Assembly (NCBI GenBank): GCA_900542805.1
Contig: UQOW01000005.1
Span: 26,211 to 90,210, forward strand
Direction: 5' to 3'
DNA: 64,000 bases
Source: an uncultured Sutterella sp.
GTDB lineage: Bacteria > Pseudomonadota > Gammaproteobacteria > Burkholderiales > Burkholderiaceae_F
Part shown: one piece after another, positions 42,422-50,799 of the stretch
How the letters are laid out: every line of letters begins with the position of its first letter
Numbering within the stretch: position 1 is the stretch's first letter
The notes under the pieces: model-generated
Databases searched by the model: none
Told to the model about the DNA's origin: nothing
What the model saw: the letters and a program-made list of their open reading frames with translations, nothing else
Program-made: the position numbers and the translations under genes

Positions 42422-43063
42422 TTACCTGTCCATCTGAAAAAGAATTCGTACCGTACACCAACGAGAAAGAGCCCGCCCGTTTCTGTCGCGTGCCGGAGTA
42501 AATCTCCAACGCATCACGGCGTTTAACGCCGCTGTATCAAAAGCCTCACTGCCGCTTGTTTGACGCACTTTAGCTTGCGAAACACGCCCGGAATCGTCGA
42601 CAAAAAGAGCGAGCATTACACGCCCCTCGCGGCCATTTCGCCGTTCGAGGACAGGATACAAAGGACGAGGCGCATAGACAGGGCGCGCCGCAATTGCAAC
42701 GCTTTCTTCCTTTCCGGCCGCCAAATCAGGAGCCTGCGATACCTGTGCAGCTTTTTGCGTTTCTTCTACCTGAGATGCCGATGCCGAGACAGAGGATGCT
42801 GCCTCATTGACCTCCGGTAAAGGCATTTTTTTCTTCGTGTGTTTCGGGGGCTTCGGAGAGACTTTCGGCACGAAAGAAGCTGCGGAAGGAGAAACAAGCC
42901 GATTGGCCGCGCTTTCGAGAACCCGAACCCCGACGATCTCAAAAATCTGACTGCTACGCCCGACCGATAGGCTCTGCGTTTTAAAAAACGTCAGAAAAAG
43001 AGTCCCGTGCAACGCGATGATTAAAAGTGCGGTACCGACCCAAACACGCCTTGTCCGACTCAT
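42422..43063 (-). CDS. tonB: TonB energy-transducing protein
   Basis: Spans the periplasm to pull open the receptor's plug domain. It has an N-terminal membrane anchor (VWVGTALLIIALHGTLFLTF), a Pro/Lys segment (VSPKPPKHTKKKMPLPE) that is shorter than in E. coli TonB, and the C-terminal TonB fold with YPVLERRNGREGRVML and LNAVMRWRFTPAR. It is 213 residues long. The start overlaps the permease stop by 4 bp, so it is coupled to the ABC transporter genes. Confidence 0.92.
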   Translation of the reverse strand: MSRTRRVWVGTALLIIALHGTLFLTFFKTQSLSVGRSSQIFEIVGVRVLESAANRLVSPSAASFVPKVSPKPPKHTKKKMPLPEVNEAASSVSASASQVEETQKAAQVSQAPDLAAGKEESVAIAARPVYAPRPLYPVLERRNGREGRVMLALFVDDSGRVSQAKVRQTSGSEAFDTAALNAVMRWRFTPARDRNGRALSRWCTVRILFQMDR

Positions 43064-43866
43064 CGCGCGTCGCCTTTACATAAAAGCCGAACGAAGACAA
43101 GGAAAACCGTAGCCGTTAAAACAACACAAGCTCCCGTCGGAATGGAAAAAAGACCGGCGAGAAAAAGCCCGACCACACTGGAGGCCGTACCCCAAAGCCC
43201 CGAGACAATAAACATTGTCTTAAGGCTTTTTGACGTCTGAAGTGCCGTTGCCGCCGGCGTCACGATTAAGGCATAAATCAAAACCCCGCCGACGGCCTTG
43301 AGCGCTACGGCAATCACAAGTCCCATGATGAGCATCATCGCAAGCGTGAGTTCTCTGACGGGAATTCCGCTTGCTTGCGCGGCATCTTTCTGACTAATCA
43401 CGGCTTCGATTTCTTTGAAGAAAAGGACGATAAAACCAATAAGCAAAACGGCACACAGTCCCATCCAGATTAAATCCGTTCGACTTGCCGTTAGCAGATT
43501 GCCCCAAAGGAAATTCAGACCCTCGGCACGCGAGCCCGGCAAGAGTCCCAAAACCAACATCGAAAGGCTGAGCATCACAGAGAAAATCACGCCGACGACC
43601 GTATCGGTCGAAACCCGTAAGCGCTGGCTCCAGACCTGCACGCCGGCCGTTACCCCGACCGAACCGACAAAACCGCAAAGAGCGGGAGGGAAGCCGAGCC
43701 AGATGCCGATTAGGGCTCCGGCAAAAGCCGCATGAGAAACACAAATACCGATAAAGCTCATGCGAAGGAGCACAACAAACACACCGAGTAGCCCGCACGT
43801 TAATCCCGAAATTACAGCCATGGCCAAGGCTCGTTGCATGAATTCGTAGGTCAGAAGCTCTTGCAT
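43060..43866 (-). CDS. Metal-type ABC transporter permease (ZnuB/MntB family)
   Basis: Inner-membrane subunit of a family-9 metal importer. The 268-residue protein has about eight hydrophobic segments and typical sequences LRMSFIGICVSHAAFAG and GGVLIYALIVTPAATA. It is followed by tonB with a 4-bp overlap and preceded by the ATPase gene. The metal (Zn, Mn, Fe or a metal chelate) cannot be told from sequence. Confidence 0.9.
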   Translation of the reverse strand: MQELLTYEFMQRALAMAVISGLTCGLLGVFVVLLRMSFIGICVSHAAFAGALIGIWLGFPPALCGFVGSVGVTAGVQVWSQRLRVSTDTVVGVIFSVMLSLSMLVLGLLPGSRAEGLNFLWGNLLTASRTDLIWMGLCAVLLIGFIVLFFKEIEAVISQKDAAQASGIPVRELTLAMMLIMGLVIAVALKAVGGVLIYALIVTPAATALQTSKSLKTMFIVSGLWGTASSVVGLFLAGLFSIPTGACVVLTATVFLVFVRLLCKGDAR

Positions 43867-43877
43867 CGAGTCTGTCC

Positions 43878-44654
43878 TTAAAAGAGAGCAACCTGTCGCC
43901 CGTTGTGTTCGAAAACATCCACGGGTGTGTCATAAAGGCGCGTGAGGACGTCACTATTCATCGCCTCTCGTGTTGGCGATACATGCACGAAAGAGCCGTT
44001 TTTAAGCATCGCCGTATGCGTTGTAATGTGGGAAACGGCATTTAAGTCATGGGTTGCCATCACAACCGTCAATCCGAGCGTCTTTTGAAGCGTGGCGATC
44101 AGTTCCAAGATATCCCTTTGAGCCTGCCAATCCAATGCCGCCGTCGGTTCATCAAGAAGCATCAGTTCCGGCTCTTGTGCCAGGGCCCGTGCGATAGCAG
44201 CGCGTTGCTTTTGCCCGCCCGAGACGCTCCCTAAGGGCCTGTCCTTGACATCCGTTAAGCCGACGCGCTCAAGAGCTTTTAGCGCCAGTTCTTTTTCGCG
44301 CACCCCGGGCCGATGAAATAGACCGAGTTTGGAAAACGTACCGGCTAAAACCGCCTCGTAAACCATCACGGGAATTTTTCGGTCCACTTCCACCATTTGA
44401 AAGACGTGGGCAATCTTGGTGCGTACCCTGTGTAAATTGGCGCGCGTGACTTGCTCGCCTTGAAAAAAAACGTGACCGGATGCAGCCGGTGTCATCGCAT
44501 TAAAAAGACCGAGCAATGTGGATTTTCCCGATCCGTTCGGCCCGATCAGGCCCCAAAACTCCCCGGCCTTAATTGACCACGTCAGTGTGTGCAACACCTC
44601 CCGTGCTCCGTACCCGGCGCACACATCGACTAGGGAGGCAATGCACTCAGCCAT
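43878..44654 (-). CDS. Metal-type ABC transporter ATP-binding protein
   Basis: ATPase of the same importer, 258 residues. Walker A is GLIGPNGSGKST, the Q-loop is HVFQM, the ABC signature is GSVSGGQKQRAAIARAL, Walker B is LMLLDEPTAALD and the switch His is in MATHDLNAVSH. It is closest in style to ZnuC/MntA-type ATPases. It lies four bases after the substrate-binding protein gene. Confidence 0.93.
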   Translation of the reverse strand: MAECIASLVDVCAGYGAREVLHTLTWSIKAGEFWGLIGPNGSGKSTLLGLFNAMTPAASGHVFFQGEQVTRANLHRVRTKIAHVFQMVEVDRKIPVMVYEAVLAGTFSKLGLFHRPGVREKELALKALERVGLTDVKDRPLGSVSGGQKQRAAIARALAQEPELMLLDEPTAALDWQAQRDILELIATLQKTLGLTVVMATHDLNAVSHITTHTAMLKNGSFVHVSPTREAMNSDVLTRLYDTPVDVFEHNGRQVALF

Positions 44655-44658
44655 GGCT

Positions 44659-45486
44659 TTAATTTCCCGTTAAAAGAAGCAACTGCCTGATGTTTTCTCG
44701 CACTAAAGAAAAGTAATCGGGGACATTGTCGTCCGATCCGGGGAAATTGGAAAGAATCGCCCGCGGGATTTTTAGTTCCTCGGCAATCGGCAATCCCGCC
44801 TCTTTTCCGCTCTGAAGATTTTCCACAACACCGATAACGCGACGTTTGCGTGCAAGGGCAATGATCTCGGCAAGAATCTTCGGATTCATCGATTCGGCGC
44901 CTCCGAACGTTGCCGCAATGGAAAAGCCGCACCAGGAGACAAAGTCTTTTTGCATGAGGGCCGACACAACGGGTTTCCCGTGAAAACGTGTACGCACGGG
45001 CTCAAGACCCTCGGAAAAATCCTTAATGCGCTCGATTCGCTTTTGAAGGCGTCCGTAAACCGCGTCGGAAAAAACAGAGGTTTCGCCCTGAACCAGTGTC
45101 TTTGCAACGGCGCGACTGGCCTGAATCTGCACATCGGGGATAAGCCAGCTTCCCGAAACGCCGATTCCGTGCGTCCTTGTGCGCAACTGCTCTTTAGCTG
45201 CAAATAACTGCGTCAGACTCGGTAGCGTCATTTGCCTCGGGTGAACATAAATTCCTTGTGCATTGGCAGCAAACACCAAATCGGAAGCTTTGACATCGGT
45301 GTGCCCGGGGCAAGCCGACCCGCTAATCAAAAGCCGCGTCTTGGCACGTCCTGCCGTCAAGTCCGAAACAATATCCTCTAAAAGGGTCGATCCCAAAACA
45401 TATGAACGTTCGTCAGATTTGCTCAGAGCGCTTTTTGTAATGAAAAGACCGGCTCCGCTCAGTATCAGTGCGCGTCTTGAAATCAC
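44659..45486 (-). CDS. Metal-type ABC transporter substrate-binding protein (ZnuA-like), short
   Basis: Periplasmic binding protein of the cluster A-I metal family. The GTG start at 45486 follows AAGGAGTAAGTC. The N-terminus MISRRALILSGAGLFITKSALS is an export signal with a twin-Arg that could be Tat-dependent. Candidate metal ligands are the His of CPGHTDVKASD, IYVHPRQ, RFHGKPVVSAL and a late acidic FPGSDDN. At 275 residues it lacks the His-rich loop of true ZnuA. The ligand may be a metal complex rather than free zinc. Confidence 0.82.
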   Translation of the reverse strand: MISRRALILSGAGLFITKSALSKSDERSYVLGSTLLEDIVSDLTAGRAKTRLLISGSACPGHTDVKASDLVFAANAQGIYVHPRQMTLPSLTQLFAAKEQLRTRTHGIGVSGSWLIPDVQIQASRAVAKTLVQGETSVFSDAVYGRLQKRIERIKDFSEGLEPVRTRFHGKPVVSALMQKDFVSWCGFSIAATFGGAESMNPKILAEIIALARKRRVIGVVENLQSGKEAGLPIAEELKIPRAILSNFPGSDDNVPDYFSLVRENIRQLLLLTGN

Positions 45487-45489
45487 GAC

Positions 45490-46116
45490 TTACTCCTTGG
45501 TAGCGATCAGCAAATAGCGCCCCGGCCTGTCCTCAAGACGCCGAACGCAAAAGCCCGTCTGCGTCATAAGCTCCCGCATCGCCGCCTCTTCGGGCAGTTC
45601 ATCACCGAGAACAACCGTGCTTTTGGCGTGATGTCGGGCAATTTCGTCACGACTTAAAAGATGGGCAATCACGAGCGTTCCTGCCGATTTTAAGACACGA
45701 TGGATTTGCTTTAACGCTTTCACGGGATTGGCAAAGTGCGGAAACGACGCAAAACAAATCACCCGGTCAAAATCAGCATCCACAAGAGGAAGCGTCTCAA
45801 CGCCGGCCCAGACGCATTGGATTTGCCGAGCCGACTTTCGAGCCGCGCCTTTGAGCATTTCAAGCGAGTTATCCAATTCGACAACAAAACCGCTCGGGCC
45901 GAGTCTATCCAGTAGATACGGCACAAGCACCCCCTCGCCGCATCCGACATCGAGAATCTTTTCGCCGGGCTCAATCCCGAAGCAATCAACAAGCACCTCA
46001 AGACGCCCCCGAACGTCAGCCGGATAACCGCGCTCTTCCCATCCATGTGCATGCGCATCGAAAAAAGCACGACGCGCATCGGACTTGATTTGTTCTTCTT
46101 GTGTCAGACTTTCCAT
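45490..46116 (-). CDS. Class I SAM-dependent methyltransferase in the receptor/ABC operon
   Basis: A Rossmann-fold methyltransferase of UbiE/Methyltransf_11 type, 208 residues. Motif I is KILDVGCGEGVLVPYLL, motif II is VVELDNSLEML, and motif IV region is FDRVICFASFPHFANP. The acceptor is unknown. It sits between the TonB-dependent receptor gene (14 bases upstream) and the substrate-binding protein gene (3 bases downstream), so it is firmly in the uptake operon. It might modify an imported chelate or metallophore, which is inference from position only. Confidence 0.85.
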   Translation of the reverse strand: MESLTQEEQIKSDARRAFFDAHAHGWEERGYPADVRGRLEVLVDCFGIEPGEKILDVGCGEGVLVPYLLDRLGPSGFVVELDNSLEMLKGAARKSARQIQCVWAGVETLPLVDADFDRVICFASFPHFANPVKALKQIHRVLKSAGTLVIAHLLSRDEIARHHAKSTVVLGDELPEEAAMRELMTQTGFCVRRLEDRPGRYLLIATKE

Positions 46117-46129
46117 TTTGATAAGTCAC

Positions 46130-48100
46130 CTAAAACCCGAATTTCACCCCGGCAAACGCTGTAATTCCGGGCATCGGGTAGCCGGCATCCCAAGCATATT
46201 CCCGATCAAGTAGATTGTTGACGGCAACAAAGAGTTCGGCATTTTTCGGCAACCCCTGAGGCGGCTCGAATGTGCGCGAAAGCTTCATGTTAACCAACAA
46301 AAAATCCTTTAGCTTTGTCGGTGTGCCGTAACCGAAGCCCGAGGGCCTCTTGTTTGTGCCGCTCCAAAGATCGGAAACATACATCGCATCGGCATATAAC
46401 TTCCAAGCGTGTGTCATGCGCCAGGTTGCACCGCCCTGAATGAGCCACTTGGGCGAGTATGCTAGGTGCTTGGAAAGCTTTCCTGTGTTATCCGTTGCGC
46501 GCACGTTCATATAGGTCACAGCAGCAAAGGTTTTGACATCGGAGCCAAAGGACTTTTGAACACTTGCCTCAAGACCGGAAACTTTGTAGTGCCCCACGGG
46601 GTCGTTCCAAACAGGAGGTACGTGCTGACTCATGTTAACGCGAAAGCGATCGCGTCCCTTATCGTAAAAGGCGGTCAAGTTGACGGCATTTTCCTCATCG
46701 GCCATAAGTCCGATTCCCGTCTCGTAGTGATCGACAACTTCAGGCTTAAGAGAGGACCACGCCGCGGAAGTTACCCCCGGCCCGCGTTCGACCAACCCTT
46801 GTAAGGCAGCCGGAGTCGGATAGTTCACACCGCGCGCGTAGTTTGCATTCCACCGCCAAAGCCCGGAGGAAACAACAAGACCTGCCTGCGGAGCAACGGT
46901 ATCTTTAAATTCATTGTGCGTGTAGGAACGCAGTCCGACAGAAGGCGTCACGACAACATCTCCGACTTGCCAGTCGTGCGATACACTCGCATACGGAGAA
47001 AAGAGCGTCATCGTCGGGAAATCCCAGTATGTCGTTGCGCCGCTTCCCTTCATACGCTGCCTATTTGTTGTTTCAGTGCGATCTAAATCCATTCCGACCG
47101 TCAGACGCGTCGCCTCGGCAAAGGTCAGGCTGTACTTGCCCCGAACACCGTACAGTTTCATACTCTGTCTTGAGTCGGCTCTCCCGTTCTTTTCCCCGAG
47201 TATGTCGTATTGTGTGTCGTTGTAATAGGCCTTAAGGAACCCTTCGGAGTGCTCGCGGCGACTATTCATCGTCAAGGTAAAAAACGTTGTGTCCGTGTCA
47301 TAGCGATCGACAGGTCGTACTGCTGTTTTCTTATCGGGCTGCAGCGTCTGTCCGAGCGTTCTGTTGGCTAAAAACCGTACTTCCTCATTCGGCGTTAATT
47401 GCCAGCCGGTATTGAGGTAATAGTTTTGCTGCTGCGCACGCGAGTGGTTGACATGTCCTGCGGTACTGGCCCAGTTTTGCACGGCACTGACGTCAAACAG
47501 ATCGTTTTTATAGCCGGCAAAGACCTCTTCATTGACTGTCTCGTGCGAGCCGCCTGCGACCGATATTTCAGCCTCCTGACCAGAGCGCTTGATCTTGCGC
47601 GGCTCTATGCTCACGGCCGCATAGCCGCTTCCGAAATTGGCCGGTTGCGGACTTTTGAAAATCTCAATCGCCTCAACGCTCCCGAGACTGATGCCATCAA
47701 AGAGCGTCTGTCCGTAAATAGCTCCGGCACGCGGGACACCGTCAAAATAAATTGCAACGTCCGAGCCCGGGTGACTCGCGCCTCTTCCTCGGACATAAAT
47801 TCCGTGGCTGGTTTGCCCTCCCATCATGGTTTGAGAACGCGTCATGACGCCGGGAACAAGTGTTAAAGCATGATTGATATCCGTTGCCGCTTGGCTCTCG
47901 ATTTGTTCACGGCTGACGCGATTACTTTGTGTCCCGAGAGAGGATGTTGCCGGCAAGGCGGGCGAGCTCTCACTCTCGGCCGTCACTAAAACCTGGCCGA
48001 GATCTTGCTCACCTGCCGCGTGGGCTGTTGAAAAACCGGTTAAGCATCCCATCGTAAGAGCGATAACCGTGCGAGAAACGGGGCGAATTTGAGCAACCAT
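46130..48100 (-). CDS. TonB-dependent outer-membrane receptor
   Basis: A 656-residue receptor with signal peptide (VIALTMGCLTGFSTAHA), a TonB box-like LGQVLVTAE, a plug domain (DINHALTLVPGVMTRS, GIYVRGRGASHPGSDVAIYFDGVPRAG, SVEAIEIFKSPQPANFGSG) and a beta-barrel ending ITAFAGVKFGF with the usual terminal Phe. Its ligand is not evident; the operon points to a metal or metal chelate. The start follows GGAGACTTACG. It is the first gene of the eight-gene operon and is preceded by a palindrome. Confidence 0.92.
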   Translation of the reverse strand: MVAQIRPVSRTVIALTMGCLTGFSTAHAAGEQDLGQVLVTAESESSPALPATSSLGTQSNRVSREQIESQAATDINHALTLVPGVMTRSQTMMGGQTSHGIYVRGRGASHPGSDVAIYFDGVPRAGAIYGQTLFDGISLGSVEAIEIFKSPQPANFGSGYAAVSIEPRKIKRSGQEAEISVAGGSHETVNEEVFAGYKNDLFDVSAVQNWASTAGHVNHSRAQQQNYYLNTGWQLTPNEEVRFLANRTLGQTLQPDKKTAVRPVDRYDTDTTFFTLTMNSRREHSEGFLKAYYNDTQYDILGEKNGRADSRQSMKLYGVRGKYSLTFAEATRLTVGMDLDRTETTNRQRMKGSGATTYWDFPTMTLFSPYASVSHDWQVGDVVVTPSVGLRSYTHNEFKDTVAPQAGLVVSSGLWRWNANYARGVNYPTPAALQGLVERGPGVTSAAWSSLKPEVVDHYETGIGLMADEENAVNLTAFYDKGRDRFRVNMSQHVPPVWNDPVGHYKVSGLEASVQKSFGSDVKTFAAVTYMNVRATDNTGKLSKHLAYSPKWLIQGGATWRMTHAWKLYADAMYVSDLWSGTNKRPSGFGYGTPTKLKDFLLVNMKLSRTFEPPQGLPKNAELFVAVNNLLDREYAWDAGYPMPGITAFAGVKFGF

Positions 48101-48150
48101 CGTAAGTCTCCGTCATAAAAAAGGGAAGGCAACGGGATAGTACCGTAGTC

Positions 48151-48177
48151 TTCATATTTTTTTCAAAAAAGTATGAA
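48151..48177 (-). promoter_or_regulatory. 27-bp near-perfect palindrome upstream of the receptor operon
   Basis: TTCATATTTTTTT-C-AAAAAAGTATGAA has 13-bp arms with one mismatch around a single C. It lies 50 bases before the receptor start in the gap from the AEC transporter gene. Its size and position suit the operator of a dimeric regulator such as a metal sensor; it does not match the consensus Fur or Zur boxes that I know. Confidence 0.55.
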
Positions 48178-48193
48178 AACTTCTCCCTCTCCT

Positions 48194-49150
48194 TTAGTGG
48201 ACCTGACGCAGTAAAGTCACAACAAAGGGCATCGTGACGGCGGCAATCATGGTCGAGATGAGCATTGCGTCGGCAATTTCCGCCTCAATGGCGTGAAAGG
48301 TTCGGCTCATCAGGTACACGTTCACTCCGCACGGCAAAGCCGCCAAAAAGACAACAGCCGTCTTTTCAATCGGCCCGAGCCCGATTAAGGTAGCCAGAGC
48401 AAACACGGCAATCGGGTGGACAATGAGTTTGACAGCCGAGAGAATCACACCGGTTCCGAAGCCCTTACTGATGCCGTACTCCGCCAGCCCCATACCGACG
48501 GCAATGAGCGACAAGGGCGTCGCGGACCGGGCGACAAGTCGCAAGGGTTCGTCGATGTAGTACGGGAATTTAATGCGCGTAAAATTCCACAAGACACCGG
48601 CAAAAATCGCGATAATCAGAGGATTTTTAAAGACATGAAAAACCGTGAGAATGAAGTTTTTCGGCGTAAGCCGGCGACCGCCCTGCTCAACTAAGAGAGA
48701 AACGGCCGTCCATAAAACGAGGGCATTGAACATAATCACACACGCAATACTCGGCAAATATTGATCTCCGAGCATTGCCACGGCAAGCGGCAATCCGAGT
48801 AGCCCGTTATTACAAAACACGCACCCCGTACCGAAAACCGAAGCGCCGACCGAGTCGATTTTCAAAAACCGGATGGCAACGAATCGACAAATCACGAGGA
48901 GCACAAGACAAGCTCCGAAAAACGCAATCAGCAGACGCGGGTCCGTCTGCGTGTCGCTTAAAAACTGCTGCGCCAACAACCGAAACAGCATTGCCGTGAG
49001 CGAAACGTTGAAAGCAAACTTGACGACCGCATTGCTTTCGGTTTTTCCGAAGCCGCACCAACGCACGAGGGCGTATCCGAGCCCGATTAAGCAAAAAAGC
49101 GGAACAGACTTAGCAAACTGGAAGGAAAAGTGAATGAAAAAATCTTGCAT
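48194..49150 (-). CDS. AEC-family transporter (auxin-efflux-carrier type)
   Basis: Inner-membrane carrier of about 318 residues and ten predicted helices, a family that moves organic acids such as malate, malonate or amino-acid derivatives. Typical segments are LIGLGYALVRWCGFGKTESNAVVKFAFN split across the first helices, FCNNGLLGLPLAVAML in the middle, and LPCGVNVYLMSRTFH near the end. ATG 49150 was preferred over TTG 49168; neither has a convincing Shine-Dalgarno. The substrate is unknown. Confidence 0.82.
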   Translation of the reverse strand: MQDFFIHFSFQFAKSVPLFCLIGLGYALVRWCGFGKTESNAVVKFAFNVSLTAMLFRLLAQQFLSDTQTDPRLLIAFFGACLVLLVICRFVAIRFLKIDSVGASVFGTGCVFCNNGLLGLPLAVAMLGDQYLPSIACVIMFNALVLWTAVSLLVEQGGRRLTPKNFILTVFHVFKNPLIIAIFAGVLWNFTRIKFPYYIDEPLRLVARSATPLSLIAVGMGLAEYGISKGFGTGVILSAVKLIVHPIAVFALATLIGLGPIEKTAVVFLAALPCGVNVYLMSRTFHAIEAEIADAMLISTMIAAVTMPFVVTLLRQVH

Positions 49151-49395
49151 ACCTTGTATTCGTGGCAAAACTCGGCCACGCAGGATAGCACCCGAAGAGT
49201 CCTTCGACCATTTGCTTTGTCGAACGAACTATTTCATTTTTCTGCGTTTTCTCAGGGCAGTCCCCTAAGAAAAAATGCAACAGCAAAACATAGTTTTTTC
49301 CGTTCAATCAAGGACTAAACCCCTGTTACGGGACTAAAATGCGCCATCTTCTTTTTTTGCTTTCTTAACCTTCTCCCTCAAGGAAAATATCCATC

Positions 49396-50694
49396 ATGTC
49401 TTGGTTTGAAAAACAATTCCGGCTTTCCGAGAATAAGGTGACCGTCCGCTCGGAAATCTCCGCCGGCATTACAACGTTCATGGCAATGGCCTACATCATT
49501 GTCGTTAACCCGGGAATTCTTTCCGAAAGCGGTATGCCCTTCGGCTCCGTTTTGGTCGCGACCTGCTTGGGCGCGGCCCTCGGATGTTTTTTGATGGCCT
49601 TTTTGGCCAACTACCCGTTTGCTCTGGCTCCGGGCATGGGGTTGAACGCCTTCTTTACGTACTCGGTGTGCCTGACGATGGGCATTTCCTGGCACGTTGC
49701 CTTAACGGCTGTCTTCGTCGAAGGCTTAATCTTTATTTTCCTGACAGTCACAAGCATTCGAGAAAAGGTCGTCAACTCCATTCCGACGGCTCTTAAGGTC
49801 GGTATCGCTGCCGGTATCGGTCTGTTTATTGCCTTTATCGGTCTGCGCGGCGCCGGAATCATTGTGGACAATCCGGCTACCCTTGTCGGTCTCGGAAAAC
49901 TCACCAATTGGACGGCGTTCCTGACGATTGTTGGCGTCCTTCTGATGGCCTACCTGCAGTACAAAGGCATCCGCGGCGGCATTCTGATCAGCATGGTCGT
50001 CATCACGATTGTCGGCATCCCCTTGGGCGTAACGAAGATTCCCGAGAGTCTTGTTTCCTTGCCTCCGTCTCTCTCTCCGATTTTCTGGAAGATGGACTTC
50101 TCGATGCTCTCGAACCTGAATTTCTGGGTCATCGTCTTTGCCTTCTTCTTCGTGGACTTCTTTGATACGATCGGCACCCTCGTCGGATGTTCGGCCCGTG
50201 CCGGCTTGCTCGATAAGAACGGCTTCTTGCCCCGTGCCCGTCCTGCCCTACTCTCGGACGCTATCGCCACGAGTGCCGGTGCCGTTCTCGGTACGTCCAC
50301 TGTGACGACCTTTGTGGAAAGCGCAGCCGGTATCGAACAAGGCGGACGTACGGGTCTGACGGCTTTCACGGTCGGCGTCCTTTTCTTGCTGGCTGTCTTC
50401 TTTAGCCCGATCTTCATGATTGTGCCGTCATGCGCGACGTCTGCAGCCCTGATTATGGTCGGTGCCTTCATGATTTCCGGTATCGCCAACCTGGATTGCT
50501 CGGATTGGACAGAACTGTTCCCGGCCATGATTGCTCTGATTATGATGCCCTTTGCGTACTCGATTGCCGTCGGTATCGAATTCGGTATCGTCAGTTACGT
50601 GGCCCTCAAACTCGTGACCGGTCAATACAAGAAACTCAACTGGCTTATGTACGTCTTAGCCGTTCTGTTTGTTGCGAACCGCATCTTCAACTAA
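49396..50694 (+). CDS. NCS2-family purine permease (AzgA type)
   Basis: Proton-coupled importer of the AzgA branch of NCS2 transporters, expected to take up adenine, guanine or hypoxanthine. The 432-residue protein has about 12-14 helices and family sequences GITTFMAMAYIIVVNPGIL, ALAPGMGLNAFFTY, the FVDFFDTIGTLVG motif, and GTSTVTTFVESAAGIEQGGRTGLTA. The start is ATG 49396. The 227-bp upstream gap holds no purine riboswitch that I can recognise. A bidirectional terminator follows. Confidence 0.92.
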   Translation: MSWFEKQFRLSENKVTVRSEISAGITTFMAMAYIIVVNPGILSESGMPFGSVLVATCLGAALGCFLMAFLANYPFALAPGMGLNAFFTYSVCLTMGISWHVALTAVFVEGLIFIFLTVTSIREKVVNSIPTALKVGIAAGIGLFIAFIGLRGAGIIVDNPATLVGLGKLTNWTAFLTIVGVLLMAYLQYKGIRGGILISMVVITIVGIPLGVTKIPESLVSLPPSLSPIFWKMDFSMLSNLNFWVIVFAFFFVDFFDTIGTLVGCSARAGLLDKNGFLPRARPALLSDAIATSAGAVLGTSTVTTFVESAAGIEQGGRTGLTAFTVGVLFLLAVFFSPIFMIVPSCATSAALIMVGAFMISGIANLDCSDWTELFPAMIALIMMPFAYSIAVGIEFGIVSYVALKLVTGQYKKLNWLMYVLAVLFVANRIFN

Positions 50695-50705
50695 CGTAAA
50701 GCTTT

Positions 50706-50770
50706 CCCGAGGAACACCTCGGGAAAAGCCTGTTGAAAAAAGCACCACAACTCAATTGCGGTGCTTTTTT
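50706..50770. terminator. Bidirectional terminator after the purine permease
   Basis: AAAAAAGCACC...GGTGCTTTTTT (50736-50746 with 50760-50770) has an A run on one side and a T run on the other, so it serves both strands. A smaller CCCGAGG/CCTCGGG stem precedes it. Confidence 0.85.
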
Positions 50771-50799
50771 CGTCTCAGGGATTTCTTACACAGGCTTTG

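Noticed and set aside
49169..49395. Purine riboswitch before the purine permease
   Set aside because: The leader has a small GC hairpin but lacks the conserved purine-aptamer core sequences.
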